DNA of 32,783 nucleotides from Pseudomonadota bacterium (GTDB lineage Bacteria > Desulfobacterota > Desulfobulbia > Desulfobulbales > Desulfocapsaceae): contig JAHJLI010000244.1 in the NCBI GenBank assembly GCA_018821785.1, positions 1-32,783 of the forward strand, read 5' to 3'. Every line of letters starts with the position of its first letter. The stretch's first letter is position 1. Positions 8,881 to 16,449 of the stretch are shown here, one piece after another. Made by a program: the position numbers and the translations under genes. Below the pieces are notes generated by a model. It was not told the DNA's origin. It searched no databases and was given only the letters and a program-made list of their open reading frames with translations.

Positions 8881-9274
8881 ATTTGTCAGCAAATGAAGTT
8901 AAAGTTGCTGAGCATCAAGAAAAATTCTGAAAAAATCTTTGATCGTGGGCATACAATATGAGGAGTGGTTTTAACAGCCTTGACAAGGAATGTGTTTGAG
9001 CTTGATACTCATTATTTAGATTTCGTACCAGTCTTTTTTCTCTCCTCTTGCTGCGGAAATGACGGAAAGTGATCTGGTGCGAAGCATGTTGCAGGATATG
9101 GCCAGGCTACCGATCATTCTCTGCACCGGCTATAGTATTCTCCATTAGGTTAGCAGAAACAAAAAAAGAGGCCATTGTTTTGCTGTTTTGGCACTATGGC
9201 GATGCTAAAAAAGGATTTGGTTAGAGAAGAGCTTGAAAAAACGGCACTTTTCCCCAGTCCAACGGTGACCCCGA
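8881..9274. other. gene-poor stretch containing a receiver-domain scrap
   Basis: About 390 bases lie between the start of the minus-strand membrane protein gene and the end of the cold-shock protein gene. Apart from the short response-regulator remnant listed separately there is no credible ORF. The composition is AT-rich with many stops in every frame, consistent with decay. Confidence 0.5.
9059..9148 (+). pseudogene. remnant of a response-regulator receiver domain
   Basis: In frame from 9059 the translation contains M-T-E-S-D-L-V-R-S-M-L followed by R-L-P-I-I-L-C-T-G-Y-S and a stop. This resembles the alpha3-beta4 part of receiver domains at the end of PAS hybrid kinases, which typically read TGxxLAxxLLxIRPDIPIILCTGYS. 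The phospho-acceptor region before it and the beta5 lysine after it are absent, so only about 28 residues of a once larger gene survive. No ribosome-binding site is visible. Confidence 0.5.
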
Positions 9275-9538
9275 TTAAGTCATAACACCAAAGCGAAATA
9301 CCTTGGTGCCCCGTTTGCCACTATTTTGGCCGTTTGAATTTTTTTGATTGAAAAGCTTGACCTTTTTTGCGATTAATCCCTGCTTTTCTGGGTGACATTC
9401 AAACTCAACGGTTGCACCAACCTTCAAAAACTGGCAATCGACAAGGTCTGCCTTGCGCACCATTATGTCTGGTCCACCTCTATTGTCGAGAAATCCAAAG
9501 TCCTCCTCACGGAACCATTTTTTTACTACTGTTTGCAA
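9275..9538 (-). CDS. cold-shock-domain-like small protein
   Basis: An 87-residue protein whose first 65 residues follow the cold-shock (OB-fold) pattern: V-K-K-W-F near the N-terminus, the RNP1-like D-F-G-F-L-D, then I-M-V-R-K-A-D-L, a V-G-A-T-V-E-F-E strand and A-K-K-V-K-L-F. The RNP2-like D-V-F-V-H stretch of classical CspA is replaced by D-I-M-V-R, so RNA binding may differ. A basic, Asn/Lys-rich tail of about 20 residues follows. The start is a TTG at 9536-9538, supported by an AGGTGG site about 5 bases upstream; no better ATG exists. It probably binds single-stranded RNA or DNA. Confidence 0.75.
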   Translation of the reverse strand: MQTVVKKWFREEDFGFLDNRGGPDIMVRKADLVDCQFLKVGATVEFECHPEKQGLIAKKVKLFNQKNSNGQNSGKRGTKVFRFGVMT

Positions 9539-9712
9539 AAATCCACCTATAATTTGATATTCACCTTCATGCCTTTATGTTCGGCCCCGGCACTCCTGAA
9601 AAGATGTGCCAAACAAAAAGTATTAATTCCTCTGAACTCTTCTGATAATCGGAAACTCATCAATAAGCAATACATGACCATATAAAAGATCATATAAATG
9701 ATTGAAAGCTGC

Positions 9713-9934
9713 TTATTTCTCCGGAATTATTGTCCCTGGTTCTTGGACACAGTTTTCTTCGTTGTCATTTATTTTTGTTAGATATTTTGATCCCTTAGCA
9801 ATCGATACTTCCTTTGTTCCTTCAAAAATAACTTTAATTGTCCCACAGCTATTTACAGCAATAATTTTCCCGATACCCCATTCTGCCATCTTATTATGTT
9901 TGACGGCTTCACCTTGACGTAACAATGCAACCAT
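9713..9934 (-). CDS. DUF3553 family protein
   Basis: A 73-residue protein with the hallmark of DUF3553: G-E-A-V-K-H-N-K-M-A-E-W-G-I-G-K-I near the N-terminus, then V-I-F-E-G and a short beta-rich C-terminus. Stand-alone DUF3553 proteins have no assigned biochemical role; the fold is predicted to be a small beta barrel. The ATG is preceded by GGGAGG at a good distance. It is transcribed away from the PAS histidine kinase gene and toward the cold-shock protein gene, with about 175 bases between the two, so it may or may not share a transcript with that gene. Confidence 0.8.
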   Translation of the reverse strand: MVALLRQGEAVKHNKMAEWGIGKIIAVNSCGTIKVIFEGTKEVSIAKGSKYLTKINDNEENCVQEPGTIIPEK

Positions 9935-10006
9935 TGGAGCCTCCCAGGCAATTTGTTTTCACCTCTTAACCACAATAAGTCTTAAGCAAATTAAATCTCT
10001 CATTAT

Positions 10007-10034
10007 TTGACAAAGCGGGGAAAATTTATAATAT
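10007..10034 (+). promoter_or_regulatory. putative sigma-70 promoter of the PAS histidine kinase gene
   Basis: A perfect -35 TTGACA (10007-10012) is followed after 16 bases by TAATAT (10029-10034); an overlapping TATAAT at 10027-10032 is too close. Transcription would start near 10041, giving a leader of about 155 nucleotides before the kinase ATG. Confidence 0.5.
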
Positions 10035-10077
10035 TTCCAATATATTTAAACAATTGACAGAAGATGTGGTCCTCGGT

Positions 10078-10165
10078 GGTGGATTTTTGTTGCTAAAATC
10101 CACCGCATATCCCTATCCTTTGTAAAGGATATATCTTGAGGAGGGCCGGCATATGAGGGCTGGCC
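10078..10165 (+). promoter_or_regulatory. structured leader with three consecutive hairpins
   Basis: Three inverted repeats follow one another in the presumed 5' leader. The first is a perfect 10-bp stem, GGTGGATTTT/AAAATCCACC (10078-10087 and 10095-10104). The second is TATCCTTT/AAAGGATA (10114-10121 and 10124-10131). The third is GGCCGGC/GCTGGCC with one G-U pair (10144-10150 and 10159-10165). None has a downstream U-run, so they are not ordinary terminators. They do not match a riboswitch class I know. Confidence 0.45.
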
Positions 10166-10227
10166 ATCTTATCACCTTTTTGGAGGTGTACTGGTATGGC
10201 AAACAAATTCACTCAAAGGTGTCCTGA
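10153..10227 (+). CDS. possible 24-codon leader ORF overlapping the kinase start
   Basis: An ATG at 10153 sits 8 bases after a strong GAGGAGG site (10138-10144) and opens a 24-residue frame ending at a TGA inside the kinase gene, in a different frame. The kinase's own GGAGG and ATG (10196) lie inside this small ORF, so its translation could open the third leader hairpin or compete with kinase initiation. The peptide shows no family. The good ribosome-binding site is the only positive evidence. Confidence 0.3.
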   Translation: MRAGHLITFLEVYWYGKQIHSKVS

Positions 10228-11254
10228 AATGATGGCGCTTTTGCGTCACACACAAGACTCCATATTCTTCAAAGACATGGATGGGAGGTTTTCTTTGGTA
10301 AGTGAGGCCAAAGCGAGAAGATCAGCAGTTCGCTGGGAGGAAATGATCGGAAAAACCGATTTTGATTTCCTTCCACCAGAAGAGGCGAAAAAATGTCGAG
10401 ATGATGAGATTTTCATTATGGAGACAGGAGAGTCAATTGTCGATAAGGAGGAGGAGTTGACTCGTCCAGATGGGACCCATTCCTGGATCTCAGTTTCTAA
10501 GTTTCCATGGAAAGATAGTGACGGTGAAACGATTGGCGTGATTGGAATTTCTCGCGATATCTCAAAGCGGAAAAAATTAGAAACCCATATTTTGCGGATG
10601 CTTTCCATAGCAACACACGACATGAGATCTCCCATCGTTTCCATTGCCTCAATAATTAAATTATTGGCAAGAGGAAGATTTGGCGAGGTAAGCGAAAGTG
10701 TTAAACAAACGCTGAACGATGTTTTTAATCGTATGATCAAACTTGAAAAAATTGTCGGGGAATACTTAACAAAATCAAGCGTGATGCATTCCAGTGAAAT
10801 TGGAAAAAAAGAAACGCTTGATCTCCGAGAAGACATTATTGACCCTATTCTTGGAGAATTTTCGTTGGAGATCGAGAAAGGGGGGATACGCATTGACAAT
10901 CGTCTAGGCGGAATACCAGGAGACAAAATATTGGTCTCTGCCAATAAAAATTGGTTGGGCATAGTGTATAGAAATCTTCTTTCCAACGCTATTCGTTACA
11001 CACCCCAGGGAGGGACGATCGCCTTTGGCTTTGAAGATAAAGGCGTGATGTATAGGCTTAATGTTTTCAATAATGGACAATCAATTCCAGCGGCGAAGAG
11101 AAGGTCTATTTTTGAGATGTTTGAGAGCGAGGTAAGCTCAGGAATTGGACTCCCTGTCATTCGTGAGCTTGTACGGCGACACGGAGGGGACTTGTGGTGC
11201 GAAGAGTCTCCCGGGGGGCACCCCAATTTTGTTTTTACTCTTCCTAAGGAATAA
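10196..11254 (+). CDS. soluble PAS-domain sensor histidine kinase
   Basis: A 352-residue protein without transmembrane helices. A PAS domain (about residues 10-125) has the typical S-I-F-F-K-D-M-D-G-R-F opening and I-G-V-I-G-I-S-R-D-I-S-K-R end. The HisKA helix carries the phospho-acceptor H141 in A-T-H-D-M-R-S-P. The ATPase domain has the N-box N-L-L-S-N-A-I-R-Y-T-P and a glycine-rich G-I-G-L-P-V. The G1 position reads N-N-G-Q-S-I instead of D-x-G-x-G, a variant seen in some active kinases but worth noting. The start has GGAGG 10 bases upstream. No response regulator gene is adjacent, so it is an orphan cytosolic sensor. Confidence 0.9.
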   Translation: MANKFTQRCPEMMALLRHTQDSIFFKDMDGRFSLVSEAKARRSAVRWEEMIGKTDFDFLPPEEAKKCRDDEIFIMETGESIVDKEEELTRPDGTHSWISVSKFPWKDSDGETIGVIGISRDISKRKKLETHILRMLSIATHDMRSPIVSIASIIKLLARGRFGEVSESVKQTLNDVFNRMIKLEKIVGEYLTKSSVMHSSEIGKKETLDLREDIIDPILGEFSLEIEKGGIRIDNRLGGIPGDKILVSANKNWLGIVYRNLLSNAIRYTPQGGTIAFGFEDKGVMYRLNVFNNGQSIPAAKRRSIFEMFESEVSSGIGLPVIRELVRRHGGDLWCEESPGGHPNFVFTLPKE

Positions 11255-11269
11255 AGACCTCATAGGCAA

Positions 11270-11452
11270 TTAAACCTTGAGTTCTTTAGCGCTCTTAATG
11301 ATCTTTTGACATTCGTTTTCGGCATCCATGGCGTTCTTTGCCACAATCGTTCGATAAACTGATAGAGTGTCTTTTTGGATCAACTCATATTTGTCATCAC
11401 CGATATATTCTAGGAGCCAATCTCTCCATTGATGAATAGTTCTTCGCGTCAT
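11270..11452 (-). CDS. small hypothetical protein
   Basis: A 60-residue, highly charged protein beginning with T-R-R-T-I-H-Q-W-R-D-W-L, followed by T-L-S-V-Y-R-T-I-V-A-K-N-A-M-D-A-E-N-E-C and a lysine-rich helix. The second part resembles small beta-alpha proteins in which a conserved A-x-D-A-E-N motif follows a strand, but I do not recognise a family. The ATG has an AAGGA site about 7 bases upstream, and codon usage looks ordinary. It converges with the PAS kinase gene, ending 15 bases from that gene's stop. Confidence 0.55.
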   Translation of the reverse strand: MTRRTIHQWRDWLLEYIGDDKYELIQKDTLSVYRTIVAKNAMDAENECQKIIKSAKELKV

Positions 11453-11654
11453 ATCTAGTCCTTCTCAGCAAGCTGAGTCTGAATTTTTTTAAAGGAGTTG
11501 CCGGAATTTTTTTGGTACCGGTGGCGGCTGTTCTGTTGCAATGAACGGCAGGTTTACTCCAGGGGGCTTTTACTTCGCAGAATAAGCAACTCTGTTCAGC
11601 ACATTTCTCGAAGTTATCCGAGATCGCCCTTTGTAGTGAATTTTCGATTGGAGG

Positions 11655-11822
11655 ATGGAAAAAAAGAGACTAGTCGGGCCGATTGTTCGTTTGTTAGTTG
11701 CGTCTATATGTATGCTTTGTTTTGGAGCAAATGGCTACATATATTATTCTATATGGTATAGGCAATGTCCTTTGTGTCACCTCGTAGCAGCTGATGTGCT
11801 GCTATCCCAGATAGTTTCCTGA
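11655..11822 (+). CDS. possible short membrane peptide with a CxxCH motif
   Basis: A 55-codon frame predicts a basic N-terminus, a hydrophobic helix (about residues 8-30) and a short exposed part containing C-P-L-C-H, the heme c attachment motif. Such a single-helix, single-heme layout could be an anchored cytochrome fragment. However, the GGAGG site abuts the ATG, which is too close, and the frame is short. I treat it as a weak candidate; it could also be a chance ORF or a leftover of a larger gene. Confidence 0.25.
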   Translation: MEKKRLVGPIVRLLVASICMLCFGANGYIYYSIWYRQCPLCHLVAADVLLSQIVS

Positions 11823-11847
11823 CTCGTCACATTTTTCTGCCCCTCGC

Positions 11848-11876
11848 TGTACAATGCAAAATGTCAATGATATAAT
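11848..11876 (+). promoter_or_regulatory. putative promoter of the FIST-kinase operon
   Basis: TGTACA (11848-11853) and a perfect TATAAT (11871-11876) are separated by 17 bases, about 80 bases before the FIST ATG. This is the best sigma-70-like match in the region. Confidence 0.5.
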
Positions 11877-11954
11877 ACCGCAATGTACGAACAACGGGTA
11901 TTCTGAGCCCTGGCTATAAACAGGCATTAAGAAAAGGTTCAATAAAAGAAGTGC

Positions 11955-13106
11955 ATGGAACAGGATATCAACAACAGTCGACGTGATATTGTCAGAAGAG
12001 GTGGCAGCTCGTTAAAAGATGCCGAACAGGCCGTTGAGGAACTGGCTAAGGAGCTCGGCGCGAGAGACCTGAACGCGATGGTCTTTTTCTGCTCGTCGAC
12101 TTACGATCTTGCCGCCTTGGGCCGGGCTATAAAACGTCGTTTTTCTTGCCCCGTCGTCGGCTGTACAACTGCCGGTGAAATACTTGCCCCGGCGGGCTAT
12201 ATGCAACACAGTGTTGTGGGGGTCGGGTTTGCCACGTCGGAGATTACCCTGGTCCCGATGTTTATTCCTTCGCTCACCGATTTTGTCAATACACCGGACA
12301 GCTATCTGCAGTTATCGTCACCAGACGAGAGCATCGGCAGAGAGTTTGGGTTACTGCTCATCGACGGCCTCTCCATGCTCGAAGAGCGAACAGTGGCGGC
12401 AATTCACCAGCTGTTGCGCGGGCGGGTACCATTGATTGGGGGATCAGCAGGGGACGGTCTGGATTTCAAGCAGACAGCTGTGTATCATAATGGGAAATTT
12501 TACAGCCACGCTGCGACACTGGCAGTTTTTTCAACTTCCCTGCCTTTTAAAATATTCCAGTTTCAACATTTTACCCCAACCGAGACGAAGTTGGTGATCA
12601 CCGAAGCCGATGTGGCGACCCGAAGTGTTTCGGAAATCAATGGGCTGCCGGCGGCCGCCGAATACGCCCGGATAGTCGGAAGAGCCGTCGACGAATTATC
12701 CCCGACTGTATTTGCCGCCCATCCGGTTATGCTAAAAATCGGCGGCGAATACTATGTGCGATCGATCCAGACGGCCAACGTCGACGGGAGTCTGACCTTC
12801 TATTGCGCGATTGACATTGGTCTGGTGTTGACGCTGGCCACGTCCGAGCACCTGCCGGAACAATTGAGTCGCCAATTGGTGGAGCTTGTCAGCGAACTGC
12901 CCAATGTTCAGCTGATCCTTGGCTGTGATTGCATCCTCAGGCGGCTGGAACTCGAGCGGCGTAATGATTGTTCCAGGGTAGCAGACATCCTGGCTCAATA
13001 TCCCTTTATCGGGTTCAGCACCTACGGCGAGCAGTTTGGCGGTATACATATGAACCAGACGCTCACAGGGTTGGCAATTGGAGCAGGGCATGACAGCAAT
13101 GAGTGA
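11955..13106 (+). CDS. FIST domain (FIST_N and FIST_C) sensory protein
   Basis: The 383-residue soluble protein has the FIST architecture. The N-terminal half contains A-M-V-F-F-C-S-S-T-Y-D and the conserved P-V-V-G-C-T-T-A-G-E-I. It continues with the G-L-L-L-I-D-G-L segment and the P-L-I-G-G-S-A-G-D-G motif. The C-terminal FIST_C domain holds H-P-V-M-L-K-I-G-G-E-Y-Y-V-R-S and ends with I-G-F-S-T-Y-G-E-Q. FIST domains are thought to bind small ligands such as amino acids. The gene overlaps the hybrid kinase gene downstream, so the protein most likely feeds its ligand signal to that kinase. The ribosome-binding site is weak (AGAAG). Confidence 0.9.
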   Translation: MEQDINNSRRDIVRRGGSSLKDAEQAVEELAKELGARDLNAMVFFCSSTYDLAALGRAIKRRFSCPVVGCTTAGEILAPAGYMQHSVVGVGFATSEITLVPMFIPSLTDFVNTPDSYLQLSSPDESIGREFGLLLIDGLSMLEERTVAAIHQLLRGRVPLIGGSAGDGLDFKQTAVYHNGKFYSHAATLAVFSTSLPFKIFQFQHFTPTETKLVITEADVATRSVSEINGLPAAAEYARIVGRAVDELSPTVFAAHPVMLKIGGEYYVRSIQTANVDGSLTFYCAIDIGLVLTLATSEHLPEQLSRQLVELVSELPNVQLILGCDCILRRLELERRNDCSRVADILAQYPFIGFSTYGEQFGGIHMNQTLTGLAIGAGHDSNE

Positions 13107-14838
13107 AGATCTGGAGAAGGAAATCCTCGCCCTTCGTAAGATCAATCGCGTGCTGATGGATCGTGTCGAGCGCGCAATCAACAACAGCGGTGGCGATTAC
13201 GCTATTTTCGAACAGAACATTCTATTGCAGAAACGTGTCGAGGAACGCACTGATGAACTCGAACGGAGCAACCGTCAACTCGCCGAATACCTTGACGAAC
13301 AGAAGCGTGTCAGCGAGAAACTGCGAGAGAGTGAAGCGCGCTATCGACAATTTTTTGAAGAAGATCTCACCGGGGATTTCATTGTTTCGGTCGAGGGCGA
13401 TATTATTGACTGCAATCTCGCCTATGCCAATATGTTTGGTTATGACACAATTGAAGAAATAAAACGAACCAACGTCACTACTCAGTACCCTGTGGGTGCC
13501 GACCGGCAACTCTTTCTCGAGAAAATCCGTCAGAATGGAAAGCTGGAACGCTATGAATCGGAACTCCGCCGGCGAGACGGCAGCCCGCTGTTCTGTATCG
13601 GTAACGAAATCGGCAAATTTGATGAAAATGGCAATCTGATCTATATCTGGGGCTATCTTTTTGATGAAACCAAACGGGTATTGCTGGAAAGGGGTATTCG
13701 GCAGAATCAGAAAATGGAGGCCATTGGCACTCTGGCCGGCGGCATCGCCCATGATTTCAACAATATTCTCGCAGGGATTGTTGGTTATGCCGAACTCATC
13801 TTGCTTAAGGAGTCAACCGACAACCTGGGGCGGGAATATCTGCAAAAGATCCTTACCGCCGGAGGGAAGGCGCGCGAGCTCATCCTGCAGATTCTCGCTT
13901 TCAGCCGCAAAACGGAAGCCCAAATCCAACCAGTCAGACTGCACCCCTCAGTGCGCGAGGCGATGCAGTTGCTTCGGGCCAGTCTGCCGGCAACTATCGT
14001 CATCGAGGAACAGCTTGATTTCCCGGCCACTGTCTTGGCTGATCCAGTGCAAATTCACCAGATCATCGTGAATTTATGTACCAATGCCGGCCATGCCATG
14101 CGAGAGAGAGGCGGTACTCTGAAGGTGACCATCGAAAAAGCCCCTCCCAGTCAGGATTTACTGGGGCTGAACCCGATTGCCGAGAGTCTGAAGTATGTGC
14201 GTATCCGAATAGGTGATACCGGCCACGGCATACCGGAAAAAATTCGTAGCCGTATCTTTGATCCTTTTTTTACCACGAAAAACAAAAACGAGGGCACCGG
14301 TCTCGGGCTTTCCATGGTCCACGGCATCATCTCCAGCCTGAAAGGGCAGATCACCTTCGATTCAACCGAGGGTAAAGGAACCACCTTTGATATATATCTG
14401 CCCCTTGTTGAAGACATGCTTGCAGCGGTTTCCCCCGATGTTCCGAAAATTCCGATCGGTAAAGAGCATATCGTCTGTGTCGATGACGAACTCTTTCTCG
14501 TTGAGATCAACCGAGAAATCCTCCTTTCTCTGGGATATCGGGTCACTGATTTTGTTGATAGTACGCAGGCCCTGACCTTTCTGACCGAACATAGCAACGA
14601 AGTTGATCTGATAATCAGCGATCTGACCATGCCTACACTTACTGGAATCGACCTCGCCCGCAGTCTTCGCCAGAGCGGGGTTCACGTGCCGATGATCATT
14701 TACACCGGATATGACGAAGCATTAGACAAGGAGAATTTATACGATCTCGGGATTCAGGAGGTTCTCCTTAAACCAATCACCTATCAACTGATGGCCGAAA
14801 AAGTGCGTAAAATACTTGATCGGGCAAGAGGAGAATAA
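13090..14838 (+). CDS. PAS hybrid histidine kinase with C-terminal receiver domain
   Basis: A 582-residue soluble protein: N-terminal coiled coil (about 1-85), PAS domain (about 85-205), HisKA with H221 in G-G-I-A-H-D-F-N-N-I-L, ATPase domain with N-L-C-T-N-A, G-D-T-G-H-G-I and G-T-G-L-G-L-S, and a C-terminal receiver with phospho-acceptor D511 in I-I-S-D-L-T-M-P and K-P-I near the end. The absence of transmembrane helices fits a cytosolic FIST protein as partner. The ATG at 13090 has a GGAG site and overlaps the FIST gene by 17 bases. An alternative ATG at 13099 would overlap by 8 bases. No DNA-binding output is present. Confidence 0.92.
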   Translation: MTAMSEDLEKEILALRKINRVLMDRVERAINNSGGDYAIFEQNILLQKRVEERTDELERSNRQLAEYLDEQKRVSEKLRESEARYRQFFEEDLTGDFIVSVEGDIIDCNLAYANMFGYDTIEEIKRTNVTTQYPVGADRQLFLEKIRQNGKLERYESELRRRDGSPLFCIGNEIGKFDENGNLIYIWGYLFDETKRVLLERGIRQNQKMEAIGTLAGGIAHDFNNILAGIVGYAELILLKESTDNLGREYLQKILTAGGKARELILQILAFSRKTEAQIQPVRLHPSVREAMQLLRASLPATIVIEEQLDFPATVLADPVQIHQIIVNLCTNAGHAMRERGGTLKVTIEKAPPSQDLLGLNPIAESLKYVRIRIGDTGHGIPEKIRSRIFDPFFTTKNKNEGTGLGLSMVHGIISSLKGQITFDSTEGKGTTFDIYLPLVEDMLAAVSPDVPKIPIGKEHIVCVDDELFLVEINREILLSLGYRVTDFVDSTQALTFLTEHSNEVDLIISDLTMPTLTGIDLARSLRQSGVHVPMIIYTGYDEALDKENLYDLGIQEVLLKPITYQLMAEKVRKILDRARGE

Positions 14839-14976
14839 TCTTGCTAAAGAATTGTTAACCATATGGCGGGAAAACCGGGACACTACCCTGTTTTTGTAAA
14901 TACCTCTTTGTCGCTATCCAAACCCTCGGGACCATTTGCAGCAGATTGCCGGCGTTTGTGCCTTTTCCGAGCAGTC

Positions 14977-15720
14977 TTAATCCGACTGGGTCCAGGCGCA
15001 GACCTTTCGTTCAACCCGATCAAGGAGAAGGTAGAGGCCAAAACCAAGGGCAGCCATGCACGAGATGCCTGTGTAGAGGGCGACATAATCGGCTCGTCCC
15101 CAGGAATCCATGATGATATAGCCAAGACCTTTGGTGGTGGCGAAGGATTCAACAAAAAAGAGAATGGCTACCGCTGTGCCGATGGAGATGCGCATGGCGG
15201 TGAGGATCTTTGGCAGGGTAGCGGGCAGGATAACATGACGGTAGATCTGCAGGCGTGAGGCACCGAGAGTCTGCATGGCCAGGAAATAGTTGCGATGGAT
15301 GTTCTTGGCGGCGTCGCGGGTGGTGACGAGGATCTGGAAAAAGACGATCAGGGCGATCAAAAAGATTTTCGAGAAATTGCCGATGCCGAAAAGAATGATG
15401 ATGAGTGGCAGCAGCACCACGTGCGGCACCGGGTAGAGAAGGTAGATAAAAGGTGAAAGACGGCGGCGCAGCCCTTCCTCAGCTCCGATCATAAGACCGA
15501 GTGGCACGGCCGTTATCAGGGCAAGAGCTATACCGAGAAGTGCCCGCAGACAACTGATTGCCAGGTCGTCGAGCAGGCTGCCGTTGGCAATTTTCCCGGC
15601 TGAATCGAGCAGCACCATCCACGGTTCCGGCAGGGCCATGGAGTTCAGCAGCAGGGCCGAAACCTCCCATATCCCGAGGAGGATCAGGGCGGCGAGGAGA
15701 ATGTCACGTTTCCTGCCCAT
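14977..15720 (-). CDS. ABC transporter permease (SsuC/TauC type)
   Basis: A 247-residue integral membrane protein with about six hydrophobic helices. It carries the binding-protein-dependent permease loop: the motif R-D-A-A-K-N, then L-A-M-Q-T-L-G-A-S-R-L-Q-I-Y-R-H-V-I-L-P-A, which is the EAA-like contact site for the ATPase. The ATG at 15720 follows GGGGAGG by 5 bases and lies inside the 3' end of the ATPase gene. It forms the channel of an importer with the two preceding genes. The family handles sulfonates, nitrate, pyrimidine precursors and related solutes; the substrate here is unknown. Confidence 0.9.
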   Translation of the reverse strand: MGRKRDILLAALILLGIWEVSALLLNSMALPEPWMVLLDSAGKIANGSLLDDLAISCLRALLGIALALITAVPLGLMIGAEEGLRRRLSPFIYLLYPVPHVVLLPLIIILFGIGNFSKIFLIALIVFFQILVTTRDAAKNIHRNYFLAMQTLGASRLQIYRHVILPATLPKILTAMRISIGTAVAILFFVESFATTKGLGYIIMDSWGRADYVALYTGISCMAALGFGLYLLLDRVERKVCAWTQSD

Positions 15721-16447
15721 AATCCTCCCCTTTGAGTATTTCCCTGAGTTCGACACAACGGTGGAAAAAGATATCGCTTTGCCGGTAATCGGCGCTGCCG
15801 GCCTGCGGGTTGTCAACGATGCGCAGCACCCGGCCAGGCCGTCCGCTGAGCACTATGATGCGGCGACCGAGGAAAACCGCCTCCTCGATTGCGTGGGTGA
15901 CGAGGACCATGGTGATGTTTTTCTTTAGCCGGATTTCCTGAATCAGGTTTTGCAGACGTTCCCGGGTGAGGGCGTCGAGAGATGACAAGGGTTCATCCAT
16001 AAAGAGGATCTGCGGTTCAACGGCTAATGCCCGGGCAATGGCTACACGCTGTTGCATGCCGCCGGACAGTTGGCCGGGATAGTGGGCACCAAAACCGGTC
16101 AGGCCCATTTCTATCAGCAACTGCTCGACCTTTTGCTGGATGCGCTTTTTTTCCACACCTTTTAAGACAAGGCCAAGGCCGATATTTTGGTACACCGTTT
16201 TCCAGGGGAAGAGGCCGAAATTTTGCAAAATTGTGCCGCTGCGAGGCTGTCCGGCGATGGTGATGGTACCGCTATCCGGCTGCAGCAGACCCGCCAGGAG
16301 AAAGAGCAGCGAGGTCTTGCCACAACCGGATGGCCCGATGATGGCACAACTGCTCTCAGCTTCAATCTGAAAGGAGATCTCCCGGAGCACCGGATGATCG
16401 GCACCCCCATGGGAAAAACTGAGATTTGCCGATTGGGCGGTGATCAT
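15704..16447 (-). CDS. ABC transporter ATP-binding protein (SsuB/TauB type)
   Basis: A 247-residue ATPase with all motifs: Walker A G38-P-S-G-C-G-K-T45, Q-loop L-Q-N-F-G-L-F-P-W, signature L-S-G-G-M-Q-Q-R, Walker B I-L-F-M-D-E-P, D-loop S-S-L-D, and switch histidine V-T-H-A-I-E-E-A. The F-P-W after the Q-loop is typical of the nitrate/sulfonate/taurine subfamily. The ATG begins 2 bases after the stop of the binding-protein gene, and its 3' end overlaps the permease gene by 17 bases. It powers import together with these two proteins. Confidence 0.93.
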   Translation of the reverse strand: MITAQSANLSFSHGGADHPVLREISFQIEAESSCAIIGPSGCGKTSLLFLLAGLLQPDSGTITIAGQPRSGTILQNFGLFPWKTVYQNIGLGLVLKGVEKKRIQQKVEQLLIEMGLTGFGAHYPGQLSGGMQQRVAIARALAVEPQILFMDEPLSSLDALTRERLQNLIQEIRLKKNITMVLVTHAIEEAVFLGRRIIVLSGRPGRVLRIVDNPQAGSADYRQSDIFFHRCVELREILKGEDYGQET

Positions 16448-16449
16448 CC

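Larger units (their letters stand above)
11453..11954. other. 500-base stretch without a firm gene
   Basis: This stretch separates the small minus-strand gene from the FIST gene. It contains a CTCAGC/GCTGAG hairpin (11464-11477) followed by a run of seven T (11484-11490) that resembles a weak terminator on the plus strand, a short ORF with a CxxCH motif listed separately, a TAGCAGC/GCTGCTA hairpin (11785-11804), and the presumed FIST promoter. Confidence 0.5.

Noticed and set aside
10054-10059. Second perfect TTGACA in the PAS kinase leader
   Set aside because: No acceptable -10 hexamer lies 16-18 bases downstream; the sequence there is GC-rich and forms a hairpin.
14839-14976. GC-rich hairpin-like sequence between the convergent FIST-kinase and ABC operons
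   Set aside because: Stems are short and imperfect, and no T-run supports a terminator on either strand.
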